A stretch of 64,000 nucleotides of DNA from Breviolum minutum Mf 1.05b.01 (Eukaryota; Sar; Dinophyceae; Suessiales; Symbiodiniaceae). Numbering within the stretch: the first letter of the stretch is position 1; each line of letters starts with the position of its first letter. Position numbers and translations under genes: made by a program. Positions 57,803-64,000 of the stretch are shown piece by piece. The stretch lies in contig DF239324.1 of assembly GCA_000507305.1 (NCBI GenBank), positions 164,908 to 228,907 of the forward strand, given 5' to 3'. The notes under the pieces were generated by a model, which made no database searches, was not told where the DNA came from, and was given only the letters and a program-made list of their open reading frames with translations.

Positions 57803-58293
57803 AGTAATGTTCTTCCAGGTGAGCCAAAGATTGGAGAGACTTCGCAAAGGCCCAGTGAATGATGGAAAAAAGCATGCAGCATGCATGGCATTAGGAGGCC
57901 ATGATGTCATGAGTTTGAAGACATGGCCAGCTAAAATGCGGAGAAATCTTCCTGATTCAACTTGGTTTCCATCAAGTTAAATGACTCAATGACCATTCAA
58001 GGAAGGTTCAAAGATGTTGCAAAGGGATTTGATGCTCACGATTTTTGTTCGACCATCACAGTGCCACAGGCCCCAGTTCCGATGAGAGGCAGGGGAGGAT
58101 TGTGCATCCATGACATGAGTCTGTTATGACCACTTCCTCACGCAACTGCCTGTCATGACGTAGCAAAAAATGCTGCAAGCATTCAAAATGTACTGCAGTT
58201 GTATGGGACAACTTTTTGGCAAAGCGGGGGAGGCACTCACGGAAAAATGATACCAAAAATAATGGGCCATATAATGCATATACAAATTTATAG

Positions 58294-58314
58294 ACAGAGA
58301 GAGAGAGAGAGAGA
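58294..58314. repeat. GA dinucleotide repeat
   Basis: About ten GA/AG units (58294-58314). Confidence 0.9.
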
Positions 58315-58879
58315 TGATTACCAAAAAAAGTGCAAAAAGGATAAGGGAGAACCACTAGTCACATGTTTTTTCTGCCAATGTCCAGAGAGAAGTTCCCAAA
58401 ATTTTTGACTCCTTGGAGAGGTGGATGGATAAAGATACAGCTGCGGGAAAGGGAGGACGGGATGCTTGAAATGGTGGGGAAATGTCGCGCTCCTTTGTTT
58501 GGGGTTGTTGTGTTTTTTTTTTAATTGAGTTCAAAAGTTTGGGAAATTCCCAAATTCCCCGCAACATGGTGTTTGTTTGACTGGTGATACCAGGAGGGAT
58601 TTTTTTTGAAGGAGGGGGGAGCCTTTTAGTTTTTGTTGGGGAATCACGCAGATGAACTTAAAAGATGAGTGTTGGAATTCTTAAACCTCTGAAGATAGTG
58701 TGTTCTAGGAGTTTTGGGGGTGATATGTCTGGAAATCTGAAACATGCACTTGATTTTTTTGTGTTTGCCAAACAACGGGCGCAGTTTTGGGCGAAAAGGA
58801 AAGACTTGAAGGGGTTGGAGTTGTCCTTTCCCCAAAGTCTTGGGTTGGCCCCTCAACAGAGACTAATTCATATTAAAAC

Positions 58880-59007
58880 TACCCGGACCCCGAAACTAAC
58901 AGCTCGTCCCGAAAAAAGATTGATGGTTGGAAGGAAGATGATCCCCAAATTGGGGCCCTTACCCTATTTTTTCCAAGGGCAAAGTCATGGTAGTTTCAGG
59001 GTGGGTA
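58880..59007 (+). mobile_element. F5 element
   Basis: Left TACCCGGACCCCGAAACTAA then CAGCTCGTCCCG; interior GATGGTTGGAAGGAAGATGA; right CATGGTAGTTTCAGGGTGGG then TA. Confidence 0.75.
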
Positions 59008-59655
59008 AACATGACCAATCTTACCCGTCTTGTCATACCGATCTCTGGAAGTCCCATTGCGAACAGGACCATTGGTGCGTCCATTGATCCAACGCGTCGC
59101 TGGACATGAAAAACGGAGAAGTGGAGTCAAGGTTCACAACAGAGGATTGTAGAGGGTTACAAATTTGGATGAGTTTTTGGTGGCATCTGACTACTGTGGA
59201 AATCGCGTGTGGATCCAAGGTGAAATCACTTCCATTGAAGGAAGGAAAGTTTCTGACTTTGTCCAGTGAACTTTGAGCATTTTGAGTGCAAAAAAATTCA
59301 GGCCTGTTTAAGCCTTTGCAAGTGCCATGAATTCAAGATGTGTGCGAATTCGAATTCGGCGACGTAAAAAAAAGCCAAGAAAGAAAGAATGGTCAAAGAT
59401 GGTTCGGGATCTGGAATGATGAAGGGACAAAGAAAACTGACATTGTATCATCATGATTTATCATGTATATATCCAATCTTTACACCATTTTTTGACCCTG
59501 AAACCTGAAACCAATGTACCAGTAGTTCCAGTGGGACGCCAAAACGCGTTTGCCACATTCCTAAGATGGAACTGAGTCCTAAAGGGATTCGGTAGCGGAA
59601 CAACCACAAGAAGGAAGGCGGGTGTGCTAAAAGATTGGGTTTCTTATCTGCGACC

Positions 59656-59769
59656 ATAAGGATGTTTCCGCAAATGGTGGGTTTTTCCCCCCAAATCAGT
59701 CATTTTAATAGGGTTTTCCATTATAAACCATCCATTTTGGGGTACCCATATTTTTGGAAACACCCATAA
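59656..59769 (+). mobile_element. F4 element
   Basis: Left ATAAGGATGTTTCCGCAAAT, interior CATTTTAATAGGGTTTTCCA, right ATATTTTTGGAAACACCCAT. Confidence 0.8.
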
Positions 59770-60172
59770 ATTCCTTGAAGGTAGTGTCACTAGGTTGTGA
59801 AATCTGACACCTTGCATTTCCTTTTCCTCTTAGGCTACAAGTAGGAATTAGATTTCGTCAAAACACTTGTGGAAAGGAGCTTTAGCATGACGCACTTTTG
59901 CAAGAGCTCTTGATTTTTTGCTTGCATGTTCCAAGAAATCTCATGTTCTACAGTACTAATTCCAGCACTCATCCAACAAAGTTTGGATCATTTGTCCTCC
60001 GGAAGTTTCCTGTCTATGCCTTTTTTTTGTGCAACCATCCAAAAAATCCTTCAAGAATATGGATTTGGACGATCCGAAACAGCAAAACAAAATGATCCAT
60101 GTAATTGATATCTTCTACTGTAATGATTCATCATGTGTTTTGAAATGTTCAATTAGAAACAAATTCTGTATT

Positions 60173-60267
60173 TTGGTGGTGGTTTCAAATATTTGTTTTA
60201 TTTCACCCCAAAATTGGGAAGATTCCCATTTTGAATATTTTTCAGATGGGTTGAAACCACCAACCAG
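60173..60267 (+). mobile_element. F1 introner-like element
   Basis: Left TTGGTGGTGGTTTCAAATAT, interior TTCACCCCAAAATTGGGAAG, right GGGTTGAAACCACCAACCAG. Confidence 0.82.
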
Positions 60268-60437
60268 ATTATATCTGGTCAAATTATAGCGACCTCACAC
60301 GACCTCACCCCAAATGGTGGTTTAGTAAGGGAAATCCCGTTATTTCAGGGAAACCTAGGTTGGTGAAATATGATAATTTGGCCAGATTATATTATCTCCA
60401 GGTTTTTTTAGCTGCTGAACTGCCGTTTCCTTCCCAG

Positions 60438-61472
60438 GAAGCCACACAGATTCGTGCCATGACAGCCGTCATTGAATCTGAATATGAGAAGCAGATCAAG
60501 GCGGGGGAAAAGGAGATGTCCCCTTAAAATGGGGGGCTAAGCAACCCCCAAAAAACACATATGGATGTTTCCGAAAATGGTGGGTTGAAACCCCCAAATC
60601 ATCCATTTTAATAGGGTTTTCCCTTATAAAGCATCCATTTTGGGGGTACCACTATTTTTGGAAACATCCATATATACACCTGAAAAATCATGTGGGTATT
60701 GGAGTTTGGGCTGTTTGAAATTTTCATGATGACTGGTCAACCGACCCTCCTTAGTTTGATAAGGGGTTTATATAATAGCCGGCCATATTAAGGGAAACCA
60801 ATGGTTAATAAGCCCTCACTAAGTGATTTTCCGGGCTTTTGGGGGGGGGGGGGGCGTTGACTAGCCATGACTAGTCAAATCCATGGTTTGGTTTTGGTCT
60901 CCAAACTTTGGGTATTTCACGTGAAGCACTAGGAATATGTCCAAAGATGCCCCCTCTTTTTGTTTCAGTGGTTCTTTGAGTTGGATTTTATTCCAAATCA
61001 CGAAAAGAAACAAGTCGAAAAGAGTCCACGTTTTGAAACATAATACCTTCAGATTGAGCCCACAACACAAAAAAAATGGTTGTTTTTGCATGTTTAAAAC
61101 AAGACTCAGTTGAAAACATAGGGAGGAGTATGAATTCTAATTCAGTTTTTTTATGCATCTTTCAACAAAAAAAAGTCCACCACACTGGATATGAATGGGC
61201 CTTGATGGTCAAAAACCCTCCGTCGCAAGACTTCACCCAAAAAGCAGTAGTTGGATGCGATTTAGAAAGGAAATACCTTGAAACTGCAGCTTAAAGTTAC
61301 TAACTGGCCAGAATTTATTAGGAAGACTAAGAAAAACTTACATTTATTGGATATCTATATCTATGAAAGGCCCTCAAATCATCTAGAATCCAAAAGTTCC
61401 TTCGTCCCCTCTCGCCAGGTGATCACAGCAGCAGGTGAAGCGAATTACACCTGGATTACCCGAAGTGCAAAG
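60438..61472 (+). CDS. two candidate exons, SPFH-tail-like
   Basis: 60438 onward (CAG|GAA) reads EATQIRAMTAVIESEYEKQI, KAGEKEM; an in-frame TAA follows at 60525. 61419-61472 (CAG|GTG to GTGCGC, 18 codons) reads VITAAGEANYTWITRSAK. Joined after AAG at 60509 or so, they give a charged helix running into AAGEAN, the pattern of the band-7 tail (A-E-G-E-A). That join would use a GA donor. This could be the C-terminal part of the gene hinted at by 56944-57300. The alternative is a terminal exon at 60438-60527 and an unrelated exon at 61419. Confidence 0.4.
60559..60674 (+). mobile_element. F4 element
   Basis: Left ATATGGATGTTTCCGAAAAT, interior CCCAAATCATCCATTTTAAT and AGGGTTTTCCC, right CTATTTTTGGAAACATCCAT then AT. 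Longest F4 inverted ends in the window. Confidence 0.87.
60731..60875 (+). mobile_element. F11 element
   Basis: GACTGGTCAACCGACCCTCC at the left and GGGCGTTGACTAGCCATG at the right are inverted. The interior CCATATTAAGGGAAACCAAT and GGTTAATAAGCCCTCACTAA matches 26746-26803. Contains a 14-G run. Confidence 0.6.
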
Positions 61473-62034
61473 GTGCGCATCCTCCAAACATGAAACAACA
61501 TTGGGAAATTCATGGAAATTCATGGAAAGGAAACATGAAATCGTCGAAAAATTTGGTGATGAGGTCCGGGGGGTGATCATCGCTCTGATTTTTTATTCTT
61601 TCGCATATTTTGTTCATTCATTTCGCGAAACAAGCAGTTGTTTTTTGGGTTTGACTCAAAAAATTGTGATTTTGGGGGGGTTAACTCAAAAAATGGTCGG
61701 GAAACTCCGCGTTTCCAAACTTTTTCTTTGCTTCTTTTGCTCGCTTGCTGGCTTTCCGTGGCTCCAAAAATAGCCGAGACGTGTAACGTAACGGCCGATG
61801 AGACTCGTTTCTGAAAAGAGCCATGCAGATCTTGCAAAGGATCTCCGCTTTCACTTTGGGGTGACTTGAACTGAAAAAAGCCAGTTTGAAGATTTGAACC
61901 TAAAATGCCTTCTTTTTGTTGAAAGAATTGCTGTATGTAAAGTGAACTGTACGAAGATCCTCGAGGATGAAAAAGAATATGGTGCAAAATCAAATTTCTT
62001 GGATTCAGTTTTTCTTGTGAGGATGCCAAAGAAT

Positions 62035-62285
62035 CTGACAGGTTCCGGGGTTCCAAAAATGGTTCCAGGTTTCGATGGGTTCTGACAGGTTCCAGGTTCC
62101 AGAGATTGCGTACCCCAGGTTTGGAAAGTTGCCGTGGTTTTGAAGGTTTCGGAGGTTCCGAGTTTCGATGGGTTCTGACGGTTCGGAAAGTGGCTGCGGT
62201 TTCGAAGGTTTTGGAGTTCCAGGGTTTGATGGGTTCTGACGGTTTCGAAGGTTTCGGGTTTCGATGGTGTTCCGACGGTTCCGGG
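62035..62285. repeat. GGTTCC/GGTTTCGA minisatellite
   Basis: Imperfect tandem units of GGTTTCGATGGGTTCTGAC and GGTTCCAGG/GGTTTCGAAGG for about 250 bp. Several frames on both strands stay open across it, including a long minus-strand frame rich in Pro, Lys, Thr and Arg. I read this as a repeat, not a gene. Confidence 0.8.
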
Positions 62286-62537
62286 ACCAAGAGCTGCAGA
62301 AGACATGTTTGGCACAATGCGGCTGCTGTGCGGAGAGTGAATTATGCATCTGAGTAAAAAGGAATTATAAAACCTCCTTGCTGTTGGGGATACCACCTAC
62401 GCTTTTTTTGGGGGGGGAAGTTGCGATGCAATGACTGAAAGAATTTTTTGTTGTTCCCGAAAAGTTGTGCAGTTTTTGCATTAAAATGCCTCAGTTGAGT
62501 GCCAAAAGAATGCAAAAGACTTTAAAAAAAACCATTG

Positions 62538-62623
62538 CCAGGTGATTCAAAGTGACCTTTTGATCACCTAGCCAAAAAAAGGGTCACTTCGCCATCCCAA
62601 AAAGGTCACTTTGAATCACCAGG
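62538..62623 (+). mobile_element. F2 element, near-perfect inverted ends
   Basis: Left CCAGGTGATTCAAAGTGACC then TTTTGATCACC; right AAAAGGTCACTTTGAATCAC then CAGG. The arms are perfect inverted repeats for about 24 bp, and each end presents CCAG|GTGA-type sequence. Confidence 0.9.
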
Positions 62624-63471
62624 TGAAGGAAGTTTTGTTGACCCAAAAATTGGCTCTGACAATCTGCCAAACAAAGGCTTCATTCCGCACTCACCATGTG
62701 TGTCTTCAGTGGAAGCTGCGATATGGACAATGAGTTATTACTCCTCATGTTGGTGAATCAACTTCCACTGGCGGCTTCATTGTTTGGCGCCAAAGCAACT
62801 CCATGTTGTCGCAGCTTTGGTCTTGCAAATGCTCTGATACTTTGTAACTTGGAGGTTAAGTTGAGGGAAATGTGTTTGTATCACCCAGTTCGCGGACCAA
62901 AAAAAAAGGGTGAAGCGCGAAATGGAGAGAGCTTCGTCATTTTACCATCCATTTTTCAATTTTGTTCAACTGTTTGGTTCTGATCCTTTCCTGAACAAGC
63001 ACATATAGCCAACACATTGTTTTCCAAAACATGTGTGTGTTTTCTGGATCAAATGGATATGAAATGGACATCAACTATAGCCACTTCTCCGCAGAATTCG
63101 GTGCTACCAATTTCCAGAGATCATTGTCTAAAGTCTCAATTGTAGGACGAAATGTTGAGGTTTCCATAGTACATCCATCCCCTGTTTTGAAAAAGTTTGG
63201 GCCTCCTGGATGTTTTGTTTGGGAAATGTCTTTGTGAGGCTATGTTCTCGGTTATGCTGATAGCCCAGCTGAAAAGATTCTTGGAGTCTGTGCCGTGCAT
63301 TTGGGTGGTTTCAGCTACTCGGAGAAGCAAAAAGTCCCACCACCAAGGACCGGTTTCCCATGTCAGTGTGAGCTCAAAGTCTAAAGTGTTTCAAGGAGAT
63401 CGAAAAATTGTGGTCATAGAATTGGTATTAACAATCATCATCAAAGTGGTTGGGTCAAGAAATTTTCAAAA

Positions 63472-63578
63472 ATACACTCTGGAAAATTAACATGTAACCT
63501 GAAAAGCACCTGTTGGAAAAGGAATATCATCTTCCAAGCCTTCATTTTTGGGTTCCACGTTAATGTTCAGGGGTGTAC
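63472..63578 (+). mobile_element. F6 element
   Basis: Left ATACACTCTGGAAAATTAAC then ATGTAACCTGAAAAG; core AATATCATCTTCCAAGCC; right GGGTTCCACGTTAATGTTCA then GGGGTGTA. Confidence 0.8.
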
Positions 63579-63768
63579 CCATGCAATTGTTTGCCTCATG
63601 ATATAGGCGTTCTTACCATGTCAATTGGCTATGTCACATTGGTCTGTCAGGCTTTACCCACAAGAATTTGTTGGGGGCAAACCAAGATGTATGCAAAAGG
63701 GAGGTGCGTTTTTTGCGACAGTTACCCATGTAATTCCCGACGGTGCGTAAATTTGGACATTTATCAGG

Positions 63769-63805
63769 GTTTTTTGCGACGGTAGAACGGACCGTCGCAA
63801 AAAAC
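63769..63805. repeat. 15-bp perfect hairpin
   Basis: GTTTTTTGCGACGGT (63769-63783) and ACCGTCGCAAAAAAC (63791-63805) around a 7-nt loop. The stem sequence is the unit of the tandem repeat that follows. Confidence 0.9.
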
Positions 63806-63814
63806 ACGACCCAG

Positions 63815-63945
63815 AGCGCGTTTTTTGCGACGGTAAATGCGCGTTTTTTGTGACGGCCCTACCGACGCAGAAAACACAGTCCAAAGCGCGTTTTTTGCGA
63901 CGGTAAGTGCGCGTTTTTTGCGACAGCCCTATAGACGCAGAATGG
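63815..63945. repeat. 70-bp tandem repeat with TTTTTTGCGACGG motif
   Basis: Units start AGCGCGTTTTTTGCGACGGT at 63815 and 63885 and contain two TTTTTTG(C/T)GAC(G/A)G motifs each, with CCCTA(C/T)(C/A)GACGCAGAA between. Clustered short motifs plus an inverted copy just upstream resemble subterminal regions of DNA transposons. Confidence 0.8.
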
Positions 63946-64000
63946 GTGTGTGGCTGCAAGGGATGAAGAAGCAGGAAGGGGGTTGGGGTAGAAGCCCCCC

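Larger units (their letters stand above)
62624..64000. other. window end, no firm gene
   Basis: Two short frames begin with the same seven residues MCVFSGS (62696 and 63031) but then diverge, and neither shows a family. F6 at 63472-63578 and the hairpin repeat at 63769-63945 follow. Confidence 0.35.

Noticed and set aside
61577..62349. Minus-strand frames up to 246 residues
   Set aside because: Low-complexity minisatellite translation; two frames are open at once, typical of repeats.
62696..63237. Paralogous short proteins starting MCVFSGS
   Set aside because: Similarity ends after about seven residues and the DNA around the two starts is only weakly alike; no family or splice pattern supports them.

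Overview
This 64 kb window is intron-rich nuclear DNA of a flagellated eukaryote. It has no operons, ribosome-binding sites or bacterial gene density. Every gene I can anchor lies on the + strand and is split into short exons (27-627 nt) separated by introns of about 150-1900 bp. About 28 of some 31 placed acceptors read AG|G, several donors supported by homology are GA rather than GT, and one gene is tandemly duplicated. Together these point to a dinoflagellate-type alveolate. The abundance of repeated intronic elements recalls published descriptions of the parasitic dinoflagellate Amoebophrya, but I cannot name a species; a euglenozoan with non-conventional introns is the main alternative.

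Layout. 1-3.05 kb: non-coding, with intronic-type repeats. 3.09-6.85 kb: two intact tandem copies of a four-exon gene for a small protein, probably a mitochondrial membrane protein. 7.7-20.24 kb: a near-complete DRC1 (nexin-dynein regulatory complex subunit 1), about 660 aa in 15 exons; this is the best-supported gene. 20.3-25.4 kb: no firm gene. 25.45-32.4 kb (possibly to 37.7 kb): an SPFH/band-7 (stomatin/prohibitin-type) gene. 38.25-40.96 kb: core of a Methyltransf_16-type protein methyltransferase. 43.2-46.45 kb: a charged, Gln-rich coiled-coil gene of unknown function. 49.4-51.7 kb: core of a second Methyltransf_16-type gene. 54.7-61.5 kb: scattered exons of unidentified gene(s), some SPFH-like. 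61.5-64 kb: mini-satellites and a hairpin-rich tandem repeat. Two runs of N (27098-27433 and 47395-47636) are assembly gaps.

The most striking content is in the introns and spacers. They hold about 55 short (about 70-130 bp) dispersed elements with terminal inverted repeats, in at least ten families (called F1-F11 here), on both orientations and often side by side. F1 and F2 carry AG|GT at the left end and (C)AG at the right end, so an insertion could supply its own splice sites. This is the architecture of introner elements. In the introns whose borders I could fix by homology, the elements sit inside longer introns and are not the whole intron, so present-day intron creation is inferred, not shown. 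A second notable signal is a set of introns bounded by short direct repeats (CAGGAG, GAAT, AGGAGAT, CAGGA) with non-GT donors.
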